From an uncultured Ruminococcus sp. (lineage in GTDB: Bacteria; Bacillota; Clostridia; Oscillospirales; Ruminococcaceae): 12,474 bases of DNA. The notes beneath the pieces were generated by a model. The model did not search any database and was not told the DNA's origin. It was given only the letters and a program-made list of their open reading frames with translations. Each line of letters begins with the position of its first letter. Positions within the stretch are counted from its first letter, which is position 1. Where the stretch lies: NCBI GenBank assembly GCA_945867875.1, contig CAMBJF010000054.1:1-12474 (forward strand). Reading direction: 5' to 3'. A program made the position numbers and the translations under genes. Shown piece by piece: positions 1 to 7,140 of this stretch.

Positions 1-45
1 ACACACTGCATATCGTCGGCAGCGTCAGATGTGTATAAGAGACAG
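1..45 (+). other. Illumina Nextera adapter remnant (sequencing artefact)
   Basis: This is synthetic library sequence, not genome. Bases 1-4 (ACAC) match the 3' end of the P5 oligo. Bases 5-12 (ACTGCATA) match the i5 index I recall as Nextera S506/N506. Bases 13-45 match the Nextera read-1 adapter, whose last 19 bases (27-45, AGATGTGTATAAGAGACAG) are the Tn5 mosaic end. The order P5 end, index, read-1 primer site, mosaic end is the order in a Nextera library molecule, so chance is not a realistic explanation. Genomic sequence begins at 46. Translated, the mosaic end gives the spurious N-terminus MYKRQ on this strand and a SLIHI tail on the opposite strand. Confidence 0.98.
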
Positions 46-1428
46 GCAGAAAAATTCTTTTCTGATATGAAAAATAAAAAAATCGCCTTTATCGGCGTGG
101 GCGTGAGCCATACCGACCTGATAAAGCTTTTCTGCGCAAAGGGACTTGACGTTACCGTCTGCGACAAAAAGACCGAGGAGCAGATGAAGGAATATACCGA
201 GCTTTCCGCAGCGGGAGCAAAATTCTCTCTCGGGGAGAGCTATCTCGACGGAATGGCAGAGGGAAAGTATGACGTTGTTTTCCGCACTCCCGGAATGTAC
301 TACTATAACGATGTCCTCACCTCCGCAAGATATCACGGAACTGCCGTTACATCTGAAATGGAAGTCTTTTTCGACCTTTGCCCCTGCCCCATTTATGCGG
401 TGACAGGCTCTGACGGAAAGACCACCACCACCACTATCATCGCCGAGCTCCTTGCAGCCGAGGGCAAGACCGTACATAAGGGCGGAAACATCGGCAGGGC
501 GCTTCTCCCCATTATCGAGGAGGTAAAGGAAGATGATGCCGCTGTTGTTGAGCTTTCAAGCTTCCAGCTCATCTCAATGAGACGCTCCCCCGATGTTGCG
601 GCTATCACAAACATCACCCCCAATCATCTTAATGTCCACAAGGATATGCAGGAATACATTGACGCAAAGGCAAATCTCCTGCTTCATCAGAACGCTTTCG
701 GCAAGGCTGTTCTCAGCGCCGACAACGAGACTGCAAAAAATCTTGCCCCTCTCGTAAGAGGACAGCTTGCATTTTTCAGCAGGCGTGAAAAGGTGGAGAA
801 CGGCGCATTTCTCCGTGAGGACGGAATGCTCTGCTACAATGATTACGGCACCGTCACTCCCGTTGTCCATATGAACGATATCAAGATACCCGGGCTTCAC
901 AATGTTGAAAACTACCTCACAGCCATTGCCGTAACGTGGGGAAAGGTTAAGCCCGAGACCGTTGTTAAAATTGCCCGTGAATTTGGCGGAGTTGAGCACA
1001 GAATTGAGCTTGTGAGAGAGCTTGACGGCGTTAAATACTACAATAACTCCATCGCCTCCAGCCCCACCCGTGTAATAGCCTGCCTGAACACCTTTGCACA
1101 GAAGCAGATAATGATAATGGGCGGCTCCGACAAGGGCATTTCCTTTGAGCCTATGGCTGACCTTGTGTGCGAAAAGGTAAAGCTCCTTATCCTTATGGGT
1201 CAGACCAAGGAAAAGATAAAGGCGGCAGTTATGGCATCACCTAAGTTTGCGGACAGCGGACTTGAAATAATCATCGTGAATGATATGGCGGAAGCCGTGA
1301 ATACAGCGCACAGTCACGCAAAGAGCGGCGATATCGTGTCACTTTCCCCCGCCTGCGCAAGCTTTGATATGTACAGAATGTTCGAGGACAGGGGCAATCA
1401 TTTCAAGAGCCTTGTAAATGCCCTTTGA
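46..1428 (+). CDS. murD: UDP-N-acetylmuramoyl-L-alanine--D-glutamate ligase (MurD), 5'-truncated
   Basis: MurD is the cytoplasmic ATP-dependent ligase that adds D-glutamate to UDP-MurNAc-L-Ala during peptidoglycan precursor synthesis. The order is an N-terminal Rossmann-like UDP-binding part (KKIAFIGVGVSHTDL, from about base 73), the ATP P-loop GSDGKTTTTT (406-435), the Mur-ligase signature ELSSFQL, a NITPNHLNVH segment, and a C-terminal domain with NNSIASSPTR (1042-1071) and GGSDKG. The frame is open from base 46 into the adapter, and the apparent GTG start at 31 lies inside the adapter. The first genomic ATG is at 67, but AEKFFSD just before it resembles normal MurD N-terminal sequence, so only a few native residues are probably missing. 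Asn at 1045-1047 sits where I would expect Asp in clostridial MurD (NDSIASSPTR). The stop is followed 15 bases later by the next gene. Confidence 0.93.
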   Translation, partial: AEKFFSDMKNKKIAFIGVGVSHTDLIKLFCAKGLDVTVCDKKTEEQMKEYTELSAAGAKFSLGESYLDGMAEGKYDVVFRTPGMYYYNDVLTSARYHGTAVTSEMEVFFDLCPCPIYAVTGSDGKTTTTTIIAELLAAEGKTVHKGGNIGRALLPIIEEVKEDDAAVVELSSFQLISMRRSPDVAAITNITPNHLNVHKDMQEYIDAKANLLLHQNAFGKAVLSADNETAKNLAPLVRGQLAFFSRREKVENGAFLREDGMLCYNDYGTVTPVVHMNDIKIPGLHNVENYLTAIAVTWGKVKPETVVKIAREFGGVEHRIELVRELDGVKYYNNSIASSPTRVIACLNTFAQKQIMIMGGSDKGISFEPMADLVCEKVKLLILMGQTKEKIKAAVMASPKFADSGLEIIIVNDMAEAVNTAHSHAKSGDIVSLSPACASFDMYRMFEDRGNHFKSLVNAL

Positions 1429-1443
1429 TGAAAGGAAAAGACA

Positions 1444-2475
1444 ATGAACACAAAAGAGCTTACCGAGCTTATAATGCGCATAGCCGATTCGGAGGGCGTT
1501 TCGGGAGACGAAACTGCCACTGCAGAGCTGTGCAGAGATGAGCTTTTAAAATACACGGACGATGTTCAGATAAAAAACGGCAACGTTATCGCAAATTTCG
1601 GCAAAAGGAGAAAGAACAAGCCCCACGTTCTCCTTGACGCTCACCTTGACAGGGTGGGGCTTATCGTCACAAGCATAACCGAGGACGGCTTTGTCAAGGC
1701 TGACTGCATAGGCGGTCTTGACAGGAGAATTTTTCCTGCACAGAGAGTCGTTATCCACGGCGCTGAGGACGTATGCGGCGTTATCTGCACCCTGCCCCCT
1801 CACCTTAAAAAAGACAGCTCCGTTATGGATAAGGACAGCATTTACATTGACCCCATTCTCCGCAGAGGAGCGGTGAGGGAGAAAATTTCAATGGGCGACC
1901 TTATCTCCTTTGACAGCCCCTGCACCGAGCTTTTAAACGGCCGTATCTGCGGCGCAGGACTTGATGACCGCTGCGGCATTGCCACCATAATCAAGGCAGT
2001 CTCCGACCTTGGCGGACAGTATGACACTCTCCCGTTCTCATTCACCGTCCTTTTCTCAACACAGGAAGAGGTGGGCGAAAGGGGAGCCTGCATCGGTGCG
2101 TTCGACATCGACCCCGACATATCCATTGCCGTTGACGTAAGCTTTGCCCTCTGCGGCGGCGAAAAGCCAAGCAAGTGCGGCGAGCTTTCAAAGGGCTGTA
2201 TGATAGGCACAGCCCCCTCTCTTGACAGGGAACTTTCCCGCTGGATAATAAAGCGTGCAAAGGAAAAGGATATCCCGTATCAGGTTGAGGTAATGAACGG
2301 TATGACGGGTACAAATGCGGACAGATTTTCCGTAAACAAGTGCGGTTCAAGAGCTGTTACACTTTCAATTCCCCTCAGATATATGCACACCCCCGCCGAG
2401 GTCATCGACGTGGCTGACTGCGAGCTTACAGCAGAGCTTATCACTGATTTTTTAAAGGCAGGTGACAACAGATGA
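1444..2475 (+). CDS. M42 family metallopeptidase, first tandem copy
   Basis: This 343-residue protein is a zinc/cobalt-type M42 aminopeptidase. The family includes glutamyl aminopeptidases and TET peptidases, which assemble into cytosolic dodecamers that trim short peptides. The usual metal and catalytic positions are all visible: H67 and D69 in AHLDRVG, D174-D175 in GLDDRCG, E208-E209 in TQEEVGERGA, D231 in VDVSFA, and H315 in RYMHTPAEV. AHLDRVG departs from the commoner HMDEVG, which suggests a divergent substrate preference. The ATG at 1444 follows an AAAGGAAAA ribosome site, and the gene starts 15 bases after murD. Its stop overlaps the start of the next M42 gene by four bases (ATGA), so the two are probably translationally coupled and could form a hetero-complex. 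The family call is firm. Substrate and partner are inference. Confidence 0.92.
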   Translation: MNTKELTELIMRIADSEGVSGDETATAELCRDELLKYTDDVQIKNGNVIANFGKRRKNKPHVLLDAHLDRVGLIVTSITEDGFVKADCIGGLDRRIFPAQRVVIHGAEDVCGVICTLPPHLKKDSSVMDKDSIYIDPILRRGAVREKISMGDLISFDSPCTELLNGRICGAGLDDRCGIATIIKAVSDLGGQYDTLPFSFTVLFSTQEEVGERGACIGAFDIDPDISIAVDVSFALCGGEKPSKCGELSKGCMIGTAPSLDRELSRWIIKRAKEKDIPYQVEVMNGMTGTNADRFSVNKCGSRAVTLSIPLRYMHTPAEVIDVADCELTAELITDFLKAGDNR

Positions 2476-3521
2476 GCGTTAAGGTGAACAAGGAACTGCT
2501 CCGAGACCTGCTTAAAAAGCTCTGCGAGCTGGACGGTGCATCGGGTCAGGAAAACAATATAATCAAGTTCATTTTCGATACTATCGGAGACAAGTGCCGG
2601 TGCCGTGTGACACCTCTCGGCTGCGTTATCGCTGAGTACAAGGGCGAAAACAGAGCCGCCTCAAAGCTTATGATATCCGCCCATATGGACGAAGTGGGGC
2701 TTATCGTTACGGGCATAAACGCCGACGGCACACTTAACATAAACTGCATCGGCGGCGTTGAGGCAGACGCTGTTATCGGCAGACAGGTACGCCTTGAAAA
2801 CGGCATAATGGGCTCTGTAGGCTCCTGCGCCGTTCATAATATGACCGAGGAGCAGCGAAAGACTGCGCCGAAATTCGACAGCCTTTACATCGACATCGGC
2901 GCAAAGGACAGAGAAGATGCGGAAAAGTACGTATCTCTCGGAGATTATGCATATTTCACCTGCGGCTATGCGGCAAGGGACGGAGTTATCCGCTCCAAAG
3001 CCATTGATGACCGTGCAGGCTGTGCAATAATGCTTGCAATGATACTTGAAAACGCCCTGCCCTATGACTGCACATTTGCTTTTGAGACACAAGAGGAGAT
3101 CGGGCTCAGAGGAGCAAGAACGGCTGCATTTGACATTGAACCCGATTTTGCCCTTGTCCTTGAAGCCACCACCGCCGCAGACGTGCCCCTTTCCGAGGGG
3201 GACAAGCGGTGCTGCATTCTGGGCGAAGGACCTGTTGTTTCCTATATGGACAGGAGCACTATCTACGACAGGGAGCTTTATAAGCTTTCCATACAGCTTG
3301 CCAAGGATATCGGCGTGAGACGGCAGACAAAGACTGTTGTTGCAGGCGGCAATGACAGCGGAGCTATCCACATAAGCCGTGGGGGAGTACGCACCTGTGC
3401 GGTGTCCGTTCCCTGCCGCTATCTGCACACACCCTGCTGCATGATAAACGAAGAGGATTATTTTGACAGCTATGCACTTAGCGCAGCAATGGCGGAAGAG
3501 ATACTTTCGGGCAGGGTATGA
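2472..3521 (+). CDS. M42 family metallopeptidase, second tandem copy
   Basis: This 349-residue paralogue of the preceding gene is also an M42 dinuclear-metal aminopeptidase. The ligand set is H71 and D73 in AHMDEVG, D179-D180 in AIDDRAG, E208-E209 in TQEEIGLRGA, E231 in LEATTAAD, and H319 in RYLHTP. Where the first copy has Asp at the fourth ligand (D231), this one has Glu, a recognised alternative in the family. It also keeps the canonical HMDEVG, so this copy looks closer to the family consensus. It starts within an ATGA overlap with the upstream stop, with an AGGTGA-like ribosome site about eight bases before the ATG. Its own stop overlaps the start of the downstream GNAT gene in the same way. 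Proximity suggests co-assembly or complementary specificity in peptide turnover. Confidence 0.93.
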   Translation: MSVKVNKELLRDLLKKLCELDGASGQENNIIKFIFDTIGDKCRCRVTPLGCVIAEYKGENRAASKLMISAHMDEVGLIVTGINADGTLNINCIGGVEADAVIGRQVRLENGIMGSVGSCAVHNMTEEQRKTAPKFDSLYIDIGAKDREDAEKYVSLGDYAYFTCGYAARDGVIRSKAIDDRAGCAIMLAMILENALPYDCTFAFETQEEIGLRGARTAAFDIEPDFALVLEATTAADVPLSEGDKRCCILGEGPVVSYMDRSTIYDRELYKLSIQLAKDIGVRRQTKTVVAGGNDSGAIHISRGGVRTCAVSVPCRYLHTPCCMINEEDYFDSYALSAAMAEEILSGRV

Positions 3522-4219
3522 TACAGCTCATAACCGCCCCCGAAGAGCTTATACTTGACCAAAGCTATTACAGCGGCAGGATAAAGGCTGCCTGCGATGC
3601 ATACGGCACGGGCTATGATTTTTGCAGGCTGTACCGCTCGGAAAACGGCAGCCTGCTTATCTACAATTCCTCCGCCGTCATAAGCGGCGAGTGGGACGAT
3701 ATGGGGGAGCTTTGCAGCTTTATTATGATAAATTCTCCCGAAACGGTGGAATGTCCTCCCGATATCGGAGAAAGGCTCGGACTTTACGGCTATACTGCAT
3801 ATCACAGAACGCTTTTTGAGAAAAAGGCATCACCGCCTGCGGAAAAGTACACCGAAACGGTGTCACTGATGAAAATGTATGATATCGTCAGGGCGGCTTT
3901 CGGGGTATCCGAATTTGACCTGTGGTATGCTGATATGTCCCATAGGATACGCCACGGCGTTTCACAGGCGTTTATGTGTGATAACGTTTCCTGCGCCTGC
4001 ATCGACTTTGTTTACGGGGGATACGGATATATTTCCCAGGTTGCCGTCAGCCCCGAGCAGAGGGAAAATGGCTATGGCAGGAAAATCACCGATATGGTTT
4101 CGGGAGAGCTTGCGGGAATGGGAGCAGTGTCCCGCCTGTGGGCATATGATGACGTATATGACTTTTACCGCAGGCTTGGCTTTGAGCCTGCGGGATATGA
4201 TAACATCTACAAGAGATAA
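3518..4219 (+). CDS. GNAT family N-acetyltransferase
   Basis: This 233-residue protein has a GNAT acetyltransferase domain in its C-terminal half. The acetyl-CoA pyrophosphate loop is visible as R182-x-x-G185-x-G187 after the beta-strand YISQVAVSP, and the family's closing motif is YDFYRRLGFEPAG. The first 110 or so residues are an N-terminal extension I cannot assign. It contains LYRSENGSLLIYNSSAVISG, which could be a degenerate GNAT-like half. The acceptor substrate is unknown. The ATG lies in a four-base ATGA overlap with the upstream M42 stop and only a weak ribosome site precedes it, so translation probably depends on coupling. Placement right after two aminopeptidases makes a free amino acid, peptide or protein N-terminus a possible acceptor, but that is inference. 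Confidence 0.85.
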   Translation: MIQLITAPEELILDQSYYSGRIKAACDAYGTGYDFCRLYRSENGSLLIYNSSAVISGEWDDMGELCSFIMINSPETVECPPDIGERLGLYGYTAYHRTLFEKKASPPAEKYTETVSLMKMYDIVRAAFGVSEFDLWYADMSHRIRHGVSQAFMCDNVSCACIDFVYGGYGYISQVAVSPEQRENGYGRKITDMVSGELAGMGAVSRLWAYDDVYDFYRRLGFEPAGYDNIYKR

Positions 4220-4234
4220 AAGGAGATTTTATAA

Positions 4235-5533
4235 ATGGCAGAAATTTTTGACCCAAAGCCTGTTGTACAGAAGGGCTTTGAAATCGAGGAAAGAATACTT
4301 AAAGCGGCTGCAAAGGCTGAGGAAGCCTGCGAGGGCGCATTCAAGGAGATAGACAGGGTCGCAAGACACAATGGCGAAAAGGTGCTCAAAGCATTCATCG
4401 ACAACAAGGTAAGCGATGTATGTATGAAAGGCAGTGCAGGCTACGGCTATGATGACCTGGGACGTGACACTCTTGACAAGGTGTTTGCACAGTCTGTCGG
4501 AGCGGAGGACGCACTTGTCCGCCACAGCATAGTTTCAGGCACTCACGCCCTTACCATAGCCCTTTTCGGCGTTCTCAGAAAGGGTGACAGAATGGTTTCC
4601 CTCACAGGCAGACCATACGACACACTTGAAGAGGTCATCGGTCTCAGAGGAAGCGGAAACGGCTCTCTTGCAGACTATGGCGTGGAATATGAGCAGGTTG
4701 ACCTGACCCCCGACGGCAAGCCCAATGTTGCGGAGATATTCCAGAAGGTAAAGGGCGCAAAGCTTGCGTATATCCAGCGTTCAAGGGGCTATTCCCTCCG
4801 GCCCTCTCTCACCGTTGACGGCATTGCCGAGATAGTCAAGGCGGCAAAGGGCGCAAACCCCGACATTATCGTTATGGTGGATAACTGCTACGGTGAATTT
4901 GTTGAAAAAACCGAACCCATTTCCGCAGGAGCTGACCTTATCGTGGGCTCCCTTATCAAGAACCCCGGCGGCGGAATTGCGGAAACAGGCGGATATATCG
5001 CAGGAACAAAGAAGCTTGTTGAGCAGGTGTCCTATCGTCTTACCTGCCCCGGAGTGGGCAGAGAGGCAGGCTGCTCCCTTGACCAGAACAAGAGAATGTA
5101 TCAGGGGCTTTTCTATGCTCCCGAAGTGGTGGCGAATGCCCTCAAGACCGCAACATTCACAAGTGCCGTTATGACACAGCTTGGCTATCAGTGCTTCCCT
5201 GCACCCGATGAGAAGAGGGGCGATATAATCACCGCCGTGCTTATGAAAAATGAGCAGAACCTTATTGCATTCTGCAAGGGCATTCAGAAGGGCTCTCCCG
5301 TTGACAGCTTTGTTTCACCCGAGCCTTGGGATATGCCCGGATATGACAGTCAGGTAATTATGGCGGCAGGAGCATTCAATAACGGCGCATCTATCGAGCT
5401 TTCAGCCGATGCCCCCCTCAGAGAACCCTATGCTGCATATGTTCAGGGCGGACTTACATACGCCACGGGCAGAATGGGCGTGCTCTGTGCATTGCAGGAA
5501 ATGTTTGAGAAAAGGTGTCTGAAACTGTTCTGA
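4235..5533 (+). CDS. PLP-dependent methionine gamma-lyase / aluminium-resistance family protein
   Basis: This 432-residue protein belongs to the family annotated as methionine gamma-lyase family or aluminium resistance protein (Bacillus YnbB type), a fold-type I PLP enzyme related to Cys/Met metabolism enzymes. The likely PLP lysine is K242 in SLIKNPGGG. The Asp that contacts the pyridine nitrogen is D216 in VMVDNCYGEF. The cofactor-phosphate region is SGTHALTIALFGVL, and TGRPYDTLEEVIG is typical of the family. Length is normal and the frame intact. A clear ribosome site (AAAGGAGA, about 4218-4225) precedes the ATG. No member's physiological reaction is securely known to me, so carbon-sulfur lyase activity is a family-level expectation only. 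It sits 15 bases after the GNAT gene and is probably in the same operon. Confidence 0.9.
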   Translation: MAEIFDPKPVVQKGFEIEERILKAAAKAEEACEGAFKEIDRVARHNGEKVLKAFIDNKVSDVCMKGSAGYGYDDLGRDTLDKVFAQSVGAEDALVRHSIVSGTHALTIALFGVLRKGDRMVSLTGRPYDTLEEVIGLRGSGNGSLADYGVEYEQVDLTPDGKPNVAEIFQKVKGAKLAYIQRSRGYSLRPSLTVDGIAEIVKAAKGANPDIIVMVDNCYGEFVEKTEPISAGADLIVGSLIKNPGGGIAETGGYIAGTKKLVEQVSYRLTCPGVGREAGCSLDQNKRMYQGLFYAPEVVANALKTATFTSAVMTQLGYQCFPAPDEKRGDIITAVLMKNEQNLIAFCKGIQKGSPVDSFVSPEPWDMPGYDSQVIMAAGAFNNGASIELSADAPLREPYAAYVQGGLTYATGRMGVLCALQEMFEKRCLKLF

Positions 5534-5572
5534 TAAAGGTCGAGAAGTTTATGCAGAGAAAGGAAGTAAAAA

Positions 5573-6403
5573 ATGTCAAAACGCTACGAAAGACTTATGA
5601 AATGCTACGAAAGCTTTAAGGCAAAGGTAGACTTCACCCCGAAAATAGCCCTTATCCTCGGCTCAGGTCTCGGCGACTATGCTGACGGCATCGACATAAA
5701 GGCAACGCTTGATTACAAGGACATCGAGGGCTTTCCTGTGTCCACCGCCCCCGGTCATAAGGGACGCTTCGTTTTCGGCTATGTGGGCGATGTCCCCGTT
5801 GTGATAATGCAGGGACGTGTCCATTATTACGAGGGCTATCCTATGGAGGACGTGGTGCTCCCCGTAAGGCTTATGAAGCTTATGGGAGCGGAGGTGCTCT
5901 TTGTGACAAACGCCGCAGGAGGTGTAAACTGGCACTTTGAGTGCGGCGACTTTATGCTCATAAACGACCAGATATGTATGGCTCCCTCACCCCTCATCGG
6001 TGAAAATCTTGACGAACTTGGCCCCCGTTTCCCCGATATGAGCGAAATTTACAGCAAAAAGCTCCGTGATATCGTGAAAAAATCTGCCCGTGACCTTGAT
6101 ATCCCCCTCAGGGAGGGCGTTTACATTCAGCTTACAGGCCCAAACTACGAGTCCCCCTCGGAAGTCAGAATGGTGAGAACTCTCGGTGCAGATGCTGTGG
6201 GAATGTCCACCGCCTGCGAAGCCATTGCCGCAAATCATATGGGTATGAAAACCGTGGGAATTTCCTGCATCTCAAACCTTGCCTGCGGCGTATCCAACCG
6301 CCCTCTTTCCCACGCAGAGGTACAGGTGACTGCCGACAGGGTAGCTCCCCTTTTCAAAAAGCTCATCACCGCATCGGTGCAGAACATCGCAAAGGAGCTG
6401 TAA
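5573..6403 (+). CDS. punA: Purine nucleoside phosphorylase (trimeric PNP/MTAP family)
   Basis: The enzyme cleaves purine (deoxy)nucleosides with phosphate to free base and (deoxy)ribose-1-phosphate in purine salvage. The 276-residue length is normal for the trimeric class. Phosphate-site residues are S31 in LGSGLG, H62 in GHKG, and R82/H84 in GRVHYYEG. NAAGG is at 113-117. Base and ribose site residues are E193 in GPNYESPSE, M211-S212 in VGMST, and N235 in CISNLACG. Asn at that last position is the feature that in this family favours 6-oxopurines (guanosine, inosine), whereas Asp is typical of methylthioadenosine phosphorylases. A ribosome site AAAGGAAG lies just before the ATG. The 39-base gap from the upstream gene shows no terminator, so co-transcription is likely. 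The symbol could equally be written pnp or pupG. Confidence 0.94.
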   Translation: MSKRYERLMKCYESFKAKVDFTPKIALILGSGLGDYADGIDIKATLDYKDIEGFPVSTAPGHKGRFVFGYVGDVPVVIMQGRVHYYEGYPMEDVVLPVRLMKLMGAEVLFVTNAAGGVNWHFECGDFMLINDQICMAPSPLIGENLDELGPRFPDMSEIYSKKLRDIVKKSARDLDIPLREGVYIQLTGPNYESPSEVRMVRTLGADAVGMSTACEAIAANHMGMKTVGISCISNLACGVSNRPLSHAEVQVTADRVAPLFKKLITASVQNIAKEL

Positions 6404-6407
6404 TGGC

Positions 6408-6842
6408 ATGATACGTGAAGCAGTATATGATGACCTTGACGGGTTATTGGAGCTTTATACCCATCTTCACGGCAATCCCATTCCCGAAAAGAGCGAAAGC
6501 CTTGCAAAGCTGTGGGACGGCATTATGGCGGATAAGTCACATCACATCATCGTTGCGGAGGAGGACGGGAAAATAGTCTCTTCCTGCGTGTGCGTCATTA
6601 TCCCCAATCTCACCCACGGTCAGCAGCCGTATGCATTTGTGGAAAATGTGGTCACTCACCCCGACTGCCGCAAAAAGGGGCTTGCCACTGCCTGCCTTGA
6701 ATATGCGGGAAAAATTGCGGAAGAGGCGGACTGCTACAAAATAATGCTCCTCACAGGCTCAAAGGAGGAAAGCACTCTCCGCTTTTACGAGCGTGCAGGC
6801 TTTAACCGCAATGACAAGACCGCTTTTATCAGGTGGCTATGA
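6408..6842 (+). CDS. GNAT family N-acetyltransferase (small)
   Basis: This compact 144-residue, single-domain GNAT enzyme is full length for the family. The acetyl-CoA loop is R88-K-K-G91-L-A93 after the strand FVENVVTHPDC, and the C-terminal motif is TGSKEESTLRFYERAGF with the usual tyrosine (Y127). The acceptor is unknown. Its ribosome site (AAGGAG within 6391-6396) lies inside the last codons of the PNP gene, and the ATG at 6408 is four bases after the PNP stop, so the two are tightly linked. An ATG at 6403 overlaps the PNP stop but is in another frame. The terminal A of its stop codon is also the first base of the long palindrome that follows. If that palindrome is an insertion, the last residues of this protein could have been altered. 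Confidence 0.88.
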   Translation: MIREAVYDDLDGLLELYTHLHGNPIPEKSESLAKLWDGIMADKSHHIIVAEEDGKIVSSCVCVIIPNLTHGQQPYAFVENVVTHPDCRKKGLATACLEYAGKIAEEADCYKIMLLTGSKEESTLRFYERAGFNRNDKTAFIRWL

Positions 6843-6943
6843 TACTAATAACCAATAAAACTGTAGACAAAAAATCTTCGCATAATCCATATATGCAAGA
6901 TTATGCTCGATTTTTTGTACAGTTTTTAATTGGTTCTTAGTAT
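6842..6943. repeat. About 100-bp near-perfect palindrome (hairpin; possible bidirectional terminator or MITE)
   Basis: The left arm (6842-6887) and right arm (6899-6943) are inverted copies flanking an 11-base loop. The outer part reads ATACTAATAACCAAT (6842-6856) against ATTGGTTCTTAGTAT (6929-6943), with one mismatch. The middle pairs ACAAAAAATC with GATTTTTTGT. The inner part pairs GCATAATC (6880-6887) with GATTATGC (6899-6906). Only small bulges interrupt about 45 base pairs. On both strands the inner stem is followed by a run of six T, which suits a bidirectional terminator closing the seven-gene block. The length, symmetry and terminal inverted repeats would also suit a miniature inverted-repeat element, but no clear target duplication is visible. 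Confidence 0.85.
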
Positions 6944-7045
6944 GAGATACATATGACATTATGTAAAGTATTTCCTTTTTTAACACCGCCGTTTTGTGCA
7001 AAAGCTGAATTTTATATCCAAAAGCTGTTTTTTGCATAAATGCTA
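6944..7045. other. AT-rich intergenic stretch, nothing assigned
   Basis: This lies between the palindrome and the ECF gene promoter. It is AT-rich with a short repeated word (CAAAAGCTG at about 6999-7007 and again near 7019). No ORF with a ribosome site, no recognisable riboswitch fold and no RNA gene is evident by eye. Confidence 0.6.
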
Positions 7046-7074
7046 TTGCAATATGTGAAAACGGGTGGTATAAT
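7046..7074 (+). promoter_or_regulatory. SigA-type promoter for the ECF S-component gene
   Basis: There is a -35 TTGCAA at about 7046-7051, a 17-base spacer, and a consensus -10 TATAAT at about 7069-7074. This predicts transcription starting near 7081 and a leader of about 60 bases. Positions may be off by one base. Confidence 0.8.
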
Positions 7075-7078
7075 ATAA

Positions 7079-7116
7079 TTGTATTGTATCCGAAGTTGTA
7101 TTGTATCCCGAAAGGG
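7079..7116 (+). promoter_or_regulatory. Tandem 13-mer repeat and GNRA mini-hairpin in the leader (candidate operator)
   Basis: TTGTATTGTATCC occurs at 7079-7091 and again at 7096-7108, with similar following bases (GAAG and CGAAAG), so the period is 17 bases. The repeats cover the predicted transcription start just downstream of the -10, a usual place for a repressor operator. The second copy runs into UCCC-GAAA-GGGA (7106-7117), a small GNRA-loop hairpin ten bases before the ribosome site. The 11-base core TGTATTGTATC is found inverted at 7811-7821. I do not recognise the motif as a known regulator site. Confidence 0.5.
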
Positions 7117-7125
7117 AATGATAAC

Positions 7126-7132
7126 AAGGAGG
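7126..7132 (+). promoter_or_regulatory. Ribosome binding site that fixes the ECF gene start
   Basis: AAGGAGG lies eight bases before the ATG at 7141. The reading frame is open back to a TTG at 7084, but that codon lies inside the repeat next to the predicted transcript start and has no ribosome site, so 7141 is the start. Confidence 0.9.
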
Positions 7133-7140
7133 ATCTTTTT

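Noticed and set aside
31..69. GTG start at 31 giving MurD the N-terminus MYKRQ
   Set aside because: Bases 31-45 are Tn5 mosaic end. The residues are synthetic, so the native reading begins at 46 with an unknown true start.
25..477. 150-residue minus-strand ORF opposite murD
   Set aside because: It is antisense to a clear MurD frame and its C-terminus (LSLIHI) is adapter-derived.
2661..3428. 255-residue minus-strand ORF
   Set aside because: It lies wholly inside the second M42 gene, shows no family motif, and is rich in Cys/Gly/Ala as expected from antisense reading of GC-biased codons.
7046..7140. Vitamin riboswitch in the ECF leader
   Set aside because: The transcribed leader is only about 60 bases and shows a tandem repeat and a tiny GNRA hairpin, with none of the conserved elements of thiamine, cobalamin, FMN or folate riboswitches that I can recognise.
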